From NCBI GenBank assembly GCA_963812945.1, contig CAWEXD010000010.1:496001-560000 (forward strand): a stretch of 64,000 nt of DNA. Reading direction: 5' to 3'. The stretch's first letter is position 1. Each line of letters starts with the position of its first letter. Source of the stretch: DASRDR01 sp963812945 [NCBI: uncultured Candidatus Rokubacteria bacterium] (GTDB lineage: Bacteria; Methylomirabilota; Methylomirabilia; Rokubacteriales). The position numbers and the translations under genes are program-made. This document shows positions 18,038-26,609 of the stretch, piece after piece. The notes beneath the pieces are model-generated. The model worked only from the letters and a program-made list of their open reading frames with translations. It was not told the origin of the DNA and did not search any database.

Positions 18038-18652
18038 TCATCCGGCGTCGAGCGCCTCGCCCGGCGCCCTGGCGACGCTCTGCCGGAGCCACGGCGGCGC
18101 CGGGGGGAGCGCGTAGAGGGCTCGGATCGTCTCGATTACGTCCGGCGTGAACTGGCCGCTTCCGCCATTGGCGTCCATGAGCCCACCGTCCCGCGTGTGG
18201 TTGAGGAAGCCGATGGCGTGGCCGATCTCGTGCGTCACCGTCCGCACGCAGGACGGTGCGCGGAAATCCCGGACCACTTGGATCGCCACGTCCGTGATCG
18301 CCCCCTGGTCCGTGTACTCGACCTCGGCCAGTCCGCAGATGTCCGTGCCGAGCCCGAATCGGAACGTGACGTCCGCCGGCGCGGACCCGCCCACGAACGT
18401 GAAGGTGACCGCGCCGCCTGTCGCCTGAGTCCACGCGACGACCTCATCCGCCCGCGCGATCCCGTTGAGGAACACGCGCACCGGCAGTCCGGGCCAGCGC
18501 ACCGTCACACCATCGTTGAACTGGGCGTTGTGTTCGTAGAGCCCCTGATTTCGCGTGGTGGGACCGGTCGGGCTGTCCTGGCTCCCGCAGCCCGCGAGGG
18601 CGCGCCCCAACAGGATCGCGCCAACCCCCCGACAGACGGCGCGGCGATTCAC
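18038..18652 (-). CDS. Metzincin-type zinc metalloprotease lipoprotein
   Basis: The GTG start with a GGGGAG site gives 204 residues. A lipoprotein signal ends in the lipobox LAGC (Cys near residue 22). The catalytic zinc motif HEIGHAIGFLNH fits HExxHxxGxxxH, with a likely Met-turn (GGLMD) just after it, as in matrixin/astacin-type metzincins. A preceding beta region (DVTFRFGLGTDICGLAEVEY) completes the small catalytic fold. It would be tethered to a membrane outside the cytoplasm and cleave proteins there. The open frame extends upstream to 18883, but that part looks non-coding. Confidence 0.75.
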   Translation of the reverse strand: MNRRAVCRGVGAILLGRALAGCGSQDSPTGPTTRNQGLYEHNAQFNDGVTVRWPGLPVRVFLNGIARADEVVAWTQATGGAVTFTFVGGSAPADVTFRFGLGTDICGLAEVEYTDQGAITDVAIQVVRDFRAPSCVRTVTHEIGHAIGFLNHTRDGGLMDANGGSGQFTPDVIETIRALYALPPAPPWLRQSVARAPGEALDAG

Positions 18653-18992
18653 CGTTTTCCGCTCCCCCTGTCCATACAGCCGGGCCGCGAAAGGAGCCAT
18701 TGAGGCACGAGAACCTCCTAGATGCCGTCCCGACAAGCGGACCCGCTGCCCGGCCCATGCCGGCCTCGAGATCCGGGATCGTCTCGGCACGGACTGCTGT
18801 GTGCCGGGTGCCCCGTGACCCCCACGATGGACCAGATCATCAGCTGACCTCACAATCGACAGAGGCTCAATGGTCGTCGCCACTGCCCCAAGGATTCAGA
18901 GGCAATCCACGTCCCGGAGGCCCCGCAGCGTGCGGCGCACGCCCGGACCCAGAGCCGGTTCGATGGAGACGAACCGTTCGCGAGCGGCGATT

Positions 18993-19316
18993 CTAGCGCG
19001 GACCGAGCGGCGGGCTTCGCGGGCGGCTGGGGGTCAGCGACGAGACGGCGACCACGGCGATCCAGAAACCATCGGTGCTCAGGACGGGAGGCTCGATATT
19101 CCACAGCGGCGGCAGAGTGGCTGGCCCTGCAGCGGGTGGCAGGCTGTCCAAGCCGAGCAGGGGGCATTCAGCGTCGTAGAACCCCGCCACGTCCCCGTCA
19201 TGGGCATGGAAGGGAGGGGGGCCAGTCCCCACGACCAGGATCACCAGGGCGACCGCGAGGCAGGGGGACACGAACCCGCCATGAACAGTCGCCATGAGCC
19301 GGGGCTGACCGCGCAT
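18993..19316 (-). CDS. Small secreted protein with HxH...FYDAECPL motif
   Basis: The 107-residue protein has a hydrophobic export segment (about residues 18-32), then FHAHDGD and FYDAECPL (His37, His39, Cys51). A Pro/Leu-rich C-terminus ends SPPLGPR. It is the third member of the family seen at 9133 and 16396. It stands alone between the metzincin and the recombinase remnant, 1.8 kb from the Fur gene. Start choice is uncertain: ATG 19316 or ATG 19295, neither with a strong ribosome-binding site. Function is unknown; extracytoplasmic metal binding is inferred from the motif and neighbours. Confidence 0.55.
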   Translation of the reverse strand: MRGQPRLMATVHGGFVSPCLAVALVILVVGTGPPPFHAHDGDVAGFYDAECPLLGLDSLPPAAGPATLPPLWNIEPPVLSTDGFWIAVVAVSSLTPSRPRSPPLGPR

Positions 19317-19713
19317 GCGCCGATTCTAGCGACAAGCCCAGCCCGACTCAATACCGAGTGCCAGGGTGCTGAACCGAGCTTCTGGCCGGAAGCGTGAGGT
19401 CACCCGTTCGCGCTCCCGATGACCTCACGGGCATAGAGGCTGATCGTCCAGGTCTCCATGCCCCGGGAAGTGGACCGGTCCGCGTCCGACGGGACGGCAA
19501 CCACACCGTCGCACACCTCGAACGCGCTCGTCACGAGCTCCGCCAGCAGGAGGCTCCCGTAGCCACGTCGAGCCTGGCCTCGACGCAGTTCTCCCGCCAG
19601 GCCAGCCCTTGAACCGGTCGCGCGATCTGCTGGAGCCGACTGATCCGGTACCACGGTCGAGCCATCCGAGGACCCAGCGCGTCGTCGAAGGACGGCCAGA
19701 CGCCTACGGATGG

Positions 19714-20024
19714 AAGAACCATGACTCTCCGCAGGTCAAAGTCCGCGTCGTAGTCCCCGACGTCGAGCGCGACGACCTCGGATCGCCGCAAGCCGCCGTA
19801 GCCCAGCAGGGCCACGACTGCCTTGTCCCGGAGCCTCCGGCATCGGCCGAGGATTCCCTCGACCGCCGTCCACCGCGGAACCACGGGTAGTTTCGACTTC
19901 CTTCTCGGTCGCGTCACCATGTCCAATGGGTTGACCGACAGCTTGCCCGGCGCGCTGACCACTTGCCGAAGCTGGCGAGGACCGCCAGCCTGACCCGGAT
20001 GCTCGCGGCCTCGAGCCCGCGCTG
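19714..20024 (-). pseudogene. Tyrosine recombinase (XerC/D-like) remnant
   Basis: The N-terminal SAM-like part (SIRVRLAVLASFGKW) lies in one frame. After a frameshift near 19959 the next frame gives SVNPLDMVTRPRRKSKLPVV and the first catalytic region RDKAVVALLGYGGLRRSE, which contains the conserved Arg, then VALDVGDYDADFDLRRVMV. Homology stops there. The Lys, HxxR and Tyr nucleophile region is missing, so the enzyme is dead. It suggests that a mobile element once occupied this gene-poor area. Confidence 0.65.
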
Positions 20025-20336
20025 GGCCATGCTGTACTGATTCCGACGAGTCGGAACATGAACATCGAGGGCCTCGGATTCGTCCCAACGCCGGTGCGGT
20101 CCTGCGCTGCGAGCTTGCTTAAAAGGCCTGCTCCACGCCGACGTCCGCACGCCGCCCAGTCCTGATCACGAGGTGATCCGGCGACCACTGGGCCTAGGCT
20201 TCACGCAGGGACTGGCTTGCCCCGCGTGCTTCCGTCTTGTTGAACTTGAGCCCGCGTGCGCCCGGGACGGCGACAGCATTGGGTCGTTTGGCGAACCGTT
20301 GATGTATGATGGGGCACGGAAGTCGGAGGCGCCGAT

Positions 20337-20753
20337 ATGCAGCTGACGCGACCCTCGTTCCGGGCGCCGGCAGCCGGGCACCGTGCATCGGCGGGGGCCT
20401 CGACCCTACCCCGGATTCGCCGCCGCGTCCCTTTCTCCTTGGTCTCTGTTGCTCTGGCCCTCGGCATGCTGATCTCGCCGACGAGCCCGCAGGCGAGTGG
20501 TGTCCTCGTGGAGGACCAACCCGTTACCGACAGCGGAGACCGCCGATCGACTACCCGCGACCCCGTTCTGGGGATAGGTCCGGACGTGACCGGTACCAGC
20601 GCATCCGGTCGGCCCCGCGTCCAACCCTGGCGGGCATGGCCTGGCTTCTCCGGTGAGAGATCGCGTGACGGGTCGATGACTGACGGCCTTTCTCCGTTTG
20701 GTGTGGACGGAGGCATGTGTTGGCCTCACGGTGATCATTTCCATTGCCGGTAG
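20337..20753 (+). CDS. Secreted protein with C-terminal HGDHFH metal-binding motif
   Basis: ATG 20337 follows GGAGG at ideal spacing. The 138-residue protein has an export segment (about residues 33-52, ending PQASG), a polar middle rich in Gly, Ser and Asp, and a C-terminus GGMCWPHGDHFHCR. HxxHxH is the core of the streptococcal histidine-triad motif (HGDHYH), known to bind zinc, and the two flanking Cys could add ligands. It lies just upstream of the zrg-like zinc cluster, so a periplasmic zinc-scavenging role is plausible. No full-length family is recognised. Confidence 0.55.
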   Translation: MQLTRPSFRAPAAGHRASAGASTLPRIRRRVPFSLVSVALALGMLISPTSPQASGVLVEDQPVTDSGDRRSTTRDPVLGIGPDVTGTSASGRPRVQPWRAWPGFSGERSRDGSMTDGLSPFGVDGGMCWPHGDHFHCR

Positions 20754-20823
20754 CCTGGTGAGCGTCGCCCAGCGATTCCCCGCCGTGGTGTCCTCAGCGT
20801 GCGGCAAGCACAGGGGCCCCCAT

Positions 20824-21099
20824 GTGTTGGCCCATCGGACTGTGTACACGGTGATCGTCCTCATTTTCGCCGTCGTCCAGACCGCGGCGCTCGCGCACGA
20901 GATCCAGCATGTGCTGCAACGGCACGATGGGCCATGCGGGCTGCACGTGGTGGCCGATCACCTGGCCATGGCCATCGCGCCGGTACCCGCGCTGGCAGTT
21001 GCCGCGCCCGCGACCGACCCGCCGCTGCCGTCCCCGGATGCCCCGCTCTCCCTTCCTGCACAGTCCAGCGGCGCGCGGGGCCCTCCCGTCCTTTCCTGA
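20824..21099 (+). CDS. Small membrane/periplasmic His-rich protein
   Basis: The GTG start gives 91 residues. One membrane or signal helix (about residues 6-24) leads to HEIQHVLQRHDGPCGLHVV and ADHLAMAIAP, a compact cluster of five or six His and one Cys, and then a Pro/Ala-rich end. The pattern is like DUF2946-type small proteins found near zinc and copper genes. The ribosome-binding site is weak. Position 90 bases before the DUF2796 gene suggests it is part of the same zinc-related cluster. Confidence 0.5.
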   Translation: MLAHRTVYTVIVLIFAVVQTAALAHEIQHVLQRHDGPCGLHVVADHLAMAIAPVPALAVAAPATDPPLPSPDAPLSLPAQSSGARGPPVLS

Positions 21100-21191
21100 C
21101 GGTCCACGCTTCCAAGCCGCGACCACGCGGCCGTAGGACCACCTCAGATCGGGGCACCCGTGCTGGCGACCGGGTGCGCAGGAGGAGGCTC

Positions 21192-21707
21192 ATGCTAGCT
21201 GGTTCCGTCATTATCGCCATTCTGCTCGTGACCACGCTGGCCCCCGGGGCCGACAAGACCGCGCATCAGCACGGCGCCGCGAACTTGCAAGTCGGCCTCG
21301 ATGGACGCGTCCTGCAAATCGCATTCGAAGGTCCGGCCGACAATCTCCTCGGCTTCGAGCACGCGCCCCGGACCGAGGCCCAGAAGAAGACGGTGGAGCG
21401 CGCCGAACAGCAGCTCAAGCAAGCGATCCAGCTGTTCGCGACCCCACCAGCTGCGGAATGCGCGGGGCAACCGGCCCGGGTCGACATGAAGCTCCCGGCG
21501 GCCGGCAGCGGCGAGACGCACTCCGAGATCGAGGCGGAATGGCGCTGGGAATGCGGGAAGCCAGACGCCCTTGCGCACGTGGACGTCGGTGGCCTGTTCA
21601 AGGCCTTCCCGCGGCTGAAGCAGCTCAAGGTCCAGATCGTCAGCGCTCGAGGCCAGAAGACCGCCGTCCTCCGACCGGGCGCCACGCGTCTCAAGATCGT
21701 GCCGTGA
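21192..21707 (+). CDS. ZrgA/DUF2796 family zinc-uptake protein
   Basis: ATG 21192 has a GGAGGAGG site. The 171-residue protein has a short export segment and begins its mature part with HQHGAANLQVGLDGRVLQIA. It continues with GPADNLLGFEHAPRTEAQKK, the DUF2796 signature, then a Cys pair (AAECAGQP and WECGKP). In Vibrio cholerae the DUF2796 protein ZrgA is the periplasmic part of the zinc-regulated zrgABCDE transporter. The next genes are an ABC ATPase, a permease and DUF3299, matching such a system. The stop overlaps the ATPase start (GTGA). Confidence 0.85.
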   Translation: MLAGSVIIAILLVTTLAPGADKTAHQHGAANLQVGLDGRVLQIAFEGPADNLLGFEHAPRTEAQKKTVERAEQQLKQAIQLFATPPAAECAGQPARVDMKLPAAGSGETHSEIEAEWRWECGKPDALAHVDVGGLFKAFPRLKQLKVQIVSARGQKTAVLRPGATRLKIVP

Positions 21708-22411
21708 CCACACCGGTCATCGAGGTGCGCGATCTCCAATTTGCCTGGTCGGGTCGCCGGCCGCTGCTTCGCATCGACTCTCTCGCGATCGCGGCCACCG
21801 AACGCGTCTTCGTGCACGGGCCGAGCGGCAGTGGGAAGAGCAGCCTGCTGAGCTTGCTCGCCGGTATGGTCCTGCCGCAGCAGGGATCACTCCGAGTGCT
21901 CGGCACCGAGGTGCCCCGGCTGGCCGCCGCGGCGCGGGACGCGTTTCGCGCGGACCACTTCGGCATCATTTTCCAGATGTTCAATCTCGTCCCGTATCTT
22001 TCGATTGTCGAGAACATCACGTTGCCCTGCCGCTTTTCGGTGCGCCGTCGTCGACGGGCGGAGGCGCTCGGCGGACCCGCGCGCGAGGCCCAGCGCTTGC
22101 TCGAACACCTCGATCTCACCGGCGAGGCACGATCGGCGGGTGCCGTCATGCGCTTGAGCGTGGGCCAGCAACAGCGGGTGGCCGCGGCGCGCGCCCTGAT
22201 CGGGCGGCCCGAAATCGTCCTGGCCGATGAGCCGACGTCTGCCCTCGACACCGATCGTCGCGAGGCCTTCCTGCGACTTCTCTTTCGCGAGTGCGAGGCC
22301 GAGGGGGCGACGTTGCTGTTTGTGAGTCATGATCGAAGCCTCGAGCGCCTGTTCGACCGGGCGCTCGCCCTGGACGACGTCAGCTGTCAGCCGGCGGGAG
22401 TGGAGACCTGA
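21704..22411 (+). CDS. LolD/MacB-type ABC ATPase of the zrg-like cluster
   Basis: The 235-residue ATPase has Walker A GPSGSGKSS near residue 40. Its Q-loop segment is FGIIFQMFNLVPYLSIVENI, typical of LolD/MacB/FtsE proteins. The signature is degenerate (LSVGQQQR), Walker B is IVLADEPTSALD, and the H-loop is LLFVSHDRSL. It would power the MacB/FtsX-like permease encoded immediately downstream. GTG 21704 overlaps the DUF2796 stop and its own stop lies one base before the permease ATG. Confidence 0.85.
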   Translation: MTTPVIEVRDLQFAWSGRRPLLRIDSLAIAATERVFVHGPSGSGKSSLLSLLAGMVLPQQGSLRVLGTEVPRLAAAARDAFRADHFGIIFQMFNLVPYLSIVENITLPCRFSVRRRRRAEALGGPAREAQRLLEHLDLTGEARSAGAVMRLSVGQQQRVAAARALIGRPEIVLADEPTSALDTDRREAFLRLLFRECEAEGATLLFVSHDRSLERLFDRALALDDVSCQPAGVET

Positions 22412-22412
22412 G

Positions 22413-23672
22413 ATGCCGGTCCTCGCGCTGGCCCTCAAGAGCTTGCTCAATCGCCGTCTCACCGCCACCCTGATGGTCCTGTCGATTAGCCTGAGCGTGA
22501 TGCTCCTGCTCGGCGTCGAGCGGCTCCGAGCCCAGGCGCGCGCCGGCTTCGCCAACACGATTTCTGGCACGGACCTCGTGGTCGGAGCTCGCACCGGAGC
22601 GACGGCGCTTCTGCTGCACGCGGTGTTTCGGATCGGATATGCGACCAACAACATCTCGTGGACGAGCTATCAGGAGATCGCACGCCACCCGCGCGTACGC
22701 TGGACGATTCCCTTGTCGCTCGGCGACTCGTTCCGTGGCTTCACGGTGCTCGGCACGAACGCCGACTACTTCCGCCACTACCACTATGCCCGGCAGCGCG
22801 GTCTGGAGTTTGGAGCCGGCACGGTGTTCGACGATGTCTACGACGCCGTACTCGGCGCGGACGTGGCGCGAGAGCTGAACCTTCGACTTAATGATCCTCT
22901 CGTCGTCGCTCATGGGGCCGTCGACGTCGACTCGGCACGACACAGCGACAAGCCGTTTCGTGTGGTCGGCATCCTGAGGAAGACCGGTACACCCGTGGAC
23001 CGTACCGTGCACGTGAGTCTCGCCGGGCTCGAGGCCATTCACGTGGACTGGCAGAGCGGCATGCGCGCGCCCGCGGCGTCCGTGTCGGCGGACGAGGCGC
23101 GTCGGCAGGACTTGACACCTCGGAGTATCACCGCGTTCCTCGTCGGGCTGGACTCTCGGACCGCGGTCTTCCACGTGCAGCGCTTCATCAATGAGTATCG
23201 GAAAGAGCCGTTGCTGGCCGTCCTCCCCGGCATCGTGTTGCAGGAGCTGTGGGATGCGATCGGAGTGGCGGAGCAGGCCCTGCTCGGCGTGTCCGGTCTC
23301 GTCGCCCTGGTCGGCCTGTGCGGGATGGTCACGGCGCTCCTGACGGGCCTCAACGAGCGCCGGCGCGAGATGGCCGTGCTGCGCTCGGTAGGGGCGCGAC
23401 CCGGACACGTTCTGGCGCTCATCGTCGGGGAGGCCACCGCCCTTGGTGCCGCGGGGCTCGCGCTGGGCGTGGCGCTCCTCTACCTTGGTCTCTTCGTCGC
23501 GCGGTCGTTCATCCAGACCCACCTCGGCCTCTCCCTCGAGATCGGTCTCCCGAGCGTGTACGAGTGGCTGCTCCTTGCCATCGTGCTGCTGGCAAGTGTC
23601 GTCGCTGGCCTATGGCCCGCGGTTCGGGCCTACCGCTACTCCCTGGTCGATGGCATCACGGTCCACGTCTAA
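22413..23672 (+). CDS. MacB/FtsX-family permease of the zrg-like cluster
   Basis: The 419-residue protein has the type VII ABC layout. One N-terminal helix (LTATLMVLSISLSVMLLLGV) is followed by an extracytoplasmic MacB-like core (about residues 45-270). Three C-terminal helices follow, with NERRREMAVLRSVGARPGHV between the first two, the FtsX-domain hallmark. Such permeases transmit force to periplasmic partners rather than forming a channel. It partners the ATPase upstream, probably acting with the DUF2796 protein. Confidence 0.85.
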   Translation: MPVLALALKSLLNRRLTATLMVLSISLSVMLLLGVERLRAQARAGFANTISGTDLVVGARTGATALLLHAVFRIGYATNNISWTSYQEIARHPRVRWTIPLSLGDSFRGFTVLGTNADYFRHYHYARQRGLEFGAGTVFDDVYDAVLGADVARELNLRLNDPLVVAHGAVDVDSARHSDKPFRVVGILRKTGTPVDRTVHVSLAGLEAIHVDWQSGMRAPAASVSADEARRQDLTPRSITAFLVGLDSRTAVFHVQRFINEYRKEPLLAVLPGIVLQELWDAIGVAEQALLGVSGLVALVGLCGMVTALLTGLNERRREMAVLRSVGARPGHVLALIVGEATALGAAGLALGVALLYLGLFVARSFIQTHLGLSLEIGLPSVYEWLLLAIVLLASVVAGLWPAVRAYRYSLVDGITVHV

Positions 23673-23696
23673 ACTCAGACTGCAAGGGGCGATGCG

Positions 23697-24257
23697 ATGA
23701 ATCGTACGGTCGTGTTCGTTCTCGTCGCTGCGATCGGGTTTGGCCTGCTGGGGGTCACGGCCCCCGAGGCGCAGGAATCGAAAGCCACAAGCGCCAATGC
23801 CCAGGAGGTCGATTGGAAAGACCTTGTGCCGACCGGGTTCGATCCGAACCGGCTGCTCAGGAAGTACTACCAGGACGTGGCCATGCTGGCGGACAACGAC
23901 CCGCGCGCGGTCCGCTTGGCCGAGGAGCTCCGGAAGGCCTGGGAGAGCGCTCCGGTCGTGTCGGCGCTCAACAACAAGATCGTGAAGCTCTCCGGGTTTC
24001 TCGTGACCCTCGAAGGCGATGGGAAGGCGGTCTCCGAATTTCTGCTCGTTCCATTCTTTGGGGCGTGTATCCATGTGCCGCCGCCGCCGTCCAATCAGAT
24101 CGTGCTTGTCCGTACGGCGGCCAATCCATTCAAGGTCAAACAGATGTTTCAGACCGTATCGGTCACCGGTCGACTTCGAGCCGAAGCCGTGCGCAATGAC
24201 GTGGCGAGTGCATCGTATGTCATCGAGGCAACGCATGTGGAGCCGCAGGCGCGCTAG
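23697..24257 (+). CDS. DUF3299 periplasmic protein
   Basis: The 186-residue protein has a signal peptide (residues 1-25). It shows the DUF3299 signature EVDWKDLVPTGFD, then VKLSGFLVTLEGDGKAVSEF and FLLVPFFGACIHVPPPPSNQ, whose Cys-x-His may bind metal. DUF3299 proteins commonly accompany DUF2796 and MacB-like ABC genes in zinc-regulated clusters. The ATG lies 24 bases after the permease stop, and a truncated ZnuB permease follows directly. The molecular role is unknown. Confidence 0.8.
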   Translation: MNRTVVFVLVAAIGFGLLGVTAPEAQESKATSANAQEVDWKDLVPTGFDPNRLLRKYYQDVAMLADNDPRAVRLAEELRKAWESAPVVSALNNKIVKLSGFLVTLEGDGKAVSEFLLVPFFGACIHVPPPPSNQIVLVRTAANPFKVKQMFQTVSVTGRLRAEAVRNDVASASYVIEATHVEPQAR

Positions 24258-24259
24258 CG

Positions 24260-24823
24260 GTGTTCCTCTCCGGGGGGTTCGCCGTCGCGATCGTCCTCAT
24301 CGGGCTCGGCCGGGGCTTCACCGTCGATCTGTTCGCGCTCCTGTTCGGTAGCATCCTGACCGTGAGCCCGGCGGATCTCTGGCTCATCCTCGGTCTCGGG
24401 CTCACGGTGACCGCCGTCGTGGCTCTGTTCCGTCGCCAGCTCTTCGCCATCACGCTGAACGAGGACCTCGCCCGGACGAGCGGGATCCCGGTCGGGCGGT
24501 TGAACCTGCTCCTCACCGTCCTGACCGCGCTGACGACGGTCGTCGCCATGCGAATGGTCGGGGTGCTCCTGGTGAGCGCGATGATCGTCGTGCCGGCGCT
24601 GACGGGGTTCGCGGTGAGTCGGAGCTTCCGGCAGGCGACAGGGATCGCGGTGGGGAGCGCGCTCCTCTCGGCGGCGGTCGGGTTGGCCGCCGCCTACTAC
24701 CTCGGCCTGGCGGCCGGCGGCGCGATCGTCCTGACCGCACTGCTCCTGTTCGCCGGCGTCTCCCTGGCCGGTCGCCTCGGTCGACGCCGTGTCGCGTCGG
24801 CCCGGCGAGAACCGAGGCGATGA
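24260..24823 (+). pseudogene. N-terminally truncated ZnuB-type metal permease
   Basis: The 187-residue frame matches only the C-terminal two thirds of ZnuB/MntB permeases: LFGSILTVSPADLWLIL, then FAITLNEDLARTSGIPVGRL and MRMVGVLLVSAMIVVPALTG. Family members have about 260-290 residues, so about 80 N-terminal residues including the first helices are missing. The nominal GTG start lies 3 bases after the DUF3299 stop, with no independent ribosome-binding site. A deletion probably fused the end of a znuB gene to this cluster. Coupled translation of a partial protein is possible. Confidence 0.65.
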
Positions 24824-24983
24824 GGCGAAGTCGGCCTGGCCGAATCCTAGGCGCGCCTGACGCGCGCGCACTGCCGATGGGCGGGGACCATCGCCGTCGA
24901 AGAGGTCTGGCCCCTGGCTCGCTCCAGCGTCCCCGGCCACGGCTCGTTTGGCGCCACATAACCACCCCGGGTAGGATCGCGCC

Positions 24984-25583
24984 ATGACGCGACGCGGCCG
25001 GCGAGGAGTCGGACTGGTGCGGGCCGTGGTCCTGGCGGGCGCGCTCGTCGGCCTCGCGGCCGGCCCCGCCCGCGCGCATCCCCACGTGTTCATCGACTAT
25101 GCGGTGACCCTCGTCGTGGCCGGCGATCGCGTCGCCGGGGTGCGGCTCACCTGGACGTTCGACGACCTCTTCAGCGGGCTCATCCTCCAGGAGTTCGACA
25201 AGGATCGAAACGGGGCGCTCTCGGCCGCGGAGGTCCAGCGCATCGAGTCGACGCACCTCACGGAGTTCCAGAAGGTGAACTACCACACCACCCTGAGCGT
25301 TAACGGCAAGCCGGTGACGTCGCCCACGGCCCGAGAGTTCCGGGCGACGGCGGCCAAGGGGATCGTGACCTACGAGTTCACGCTCCCCCTCGGGGTCCCC
25401 CTCACGTCCACGACGGCAATGGAGGTATTGGTCGACGATCCGGTCTACTACATCGCCTACACCCCGGTCAGCGTCACGCCTCAGGCCCAGACGTTTGGCA
25501 CCCATACCGTGGAATGCCGGGTAGTGCGGGACGGCACCGGGGCGACGCCCGACGCCGTGCGATGCGGGATCCGACGCCGGTGA
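24984..25583 (+). CDS. DUF1007 periplasmic protein
   Basis: The 199-residue protein has a signal peptide ending ARAHPHVFIDY, the DUF1007 hallmark, which leaves His residues near the mature N-terminus. It continues with an EF-hand-like segment (FDKDRNGALSAAE) and a beta-rich remainder. DUF1007 proteins are almost always encoded beside NicO/RcnA-type exporters, as here, where the next start lies inside this gene. It is probably a periplasmic accessory to nickel/cobalt transport. Confidence 0.85.
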   Translation: MTRRGRRGVGLVRAVVLAGALVGLAAGPARAHPHVFIDYAVTLVVAGDRVAGVRLTWTFDDLFSGLILQEFDKDRNGALSAAEVQRIESTHLTEFQKVNYHTTLSVNGKPVTSPTAREFRATAAKGIVTYEFTLPLGVPLTSTTAMEVLVDDPVYYIAYTPVSVTPQAQTFGTHTVECRVVRDGTGATPDAVRCGIRRR

Positions 25584-26521
25584 CGGGACGGCACGCGGCC
25601 CGGCTCGCGGTCGGGGTCGTCCTCGTGCTGATCGTGGCGACGCAGCCGGGCGCGCAGCCGGCCGGGCCCGCTCGGCCTGGCGGACCGGGAGGTGCCGGCC
25701 CGGTCGGCGGCCTTGCGGGTGAAGCCCAGCCCGAGTGGCTCCGCGGGGTGCTCGGACGGGTCAACGCCGCGCAGCGTCAGCTGAACCAGGCCCTGTCGCG
25801 CGAGCTGCGACGGCTTCGTGGCGGCGAGGTCACGAGCGCCGCGCTCGGCGTGGCCTGGATCGCCTTCCTCTACGGCGTGCTCCACGCGGTCGGCCCCGGC
25901 CACGGCAAGCTCGTGGTGTCCTCGTTGTTCTTGGCCCGGGACGCGCGCCTGCGCACGGCGCTGGGGATCTCTTGGCTGGTATCCCTCCTCCAGACCGTGT
26001 CGGCGATCGCGATCGTGTCCGTGGTGGCCCTCGCCCTCGGCCGGGGCGGCTTCACCGTCCTGCGCGATTCCCGGCGCATCGAGCTCGTCTGCTACGGGCT
26101 GATCGCGCTGATCGGCCTGGTGATGCTCGCGGGCGCGCTCCGTGAGGCGTGGAGGCATCGGTCGGACGCGCGCGCCGCACCGGATGCTCCGAGGACGAGC
26201 CAGGGGGCCGTCTCCGCCGGGCTCGTGCTCGCCACCGGACTCACGCCGTGCGCCAGCGCAATCATCATCCTCCTGTTCGCCCTCGGGCAGGAGCTGTATC
26301 TGGTGGGCATCGCGGCGTGTCTCGTGATGGCCGTCGGCATGGGCCTGACCGTGTCGCTCGTGGGCCTGGCGGCCGTCGCGGCGCGCCGCGGGACGGTGCG
26401 CATCGTCGGCCCGTCGTCCGCCGCCGCGCATTGGCTGAAGACAGCGCTCGGCATCGCGGGCGCCGCTACGATCACCGGGCTCGGGCTGCTGCTCTTCCTG
26501 AGTGCCTGGGCCAGCGTCTAG
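25562..26521 (+). CDS. NicO/RcnA-family nickel/cobalt exporter
   Basis: The 319-residue membrane protein has a signal-like first helix, a short periplasmic segment and six further helices. Family motifs are GVLHAVGPGHGKLVVSSLF, which contains the metal-binding HAxGPGHGK, and GLVLATGLTPCASAIIILLF (GLTPC). RcnA homologues expel Ni(II) and Co(II). ATG 25562 overlaps the DUF1007 stop by 22 bases, so the two are translationally linked. No RcnR-like regulator is found next to it. Confidence 0.88.
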   Translation: MRDPTPVTGRHAARLAVGVVLVLIVATQPGAQPAGPARPGGPGGAGPVGGLAGEAQPEWLRGVLGRVNAAQRQLNQALSRELRRLRGGEVTSAALGVAWIAFLYGVLHAVGPGHGKLVVSSLFLARDARLRTALGISWLVSLLQTVSAIAIVSVVALALGRGGFTVLRDSRRIELVCYGLIALIGLVMLAGALREAWRHRSDARAAPDAPRTSQGAVSAGLVLATGLTPCASAIIILLFALGQELYLVGIAACLVMAVGMGLTVSLVGLAAVAARRGTVRIVGPSSAAAHWLKTALGIAGAATITGLGLLLFLSAWASV

Positions 26522-26609
26522 GTCGCCCCGGTTCACCGTCGAGCGAGGCTCCGTTGAGGAGCATCCGTGCAATCCGGAGGGCACGTCGCGGCCGAGGATC
26601 GGAGCGTCG

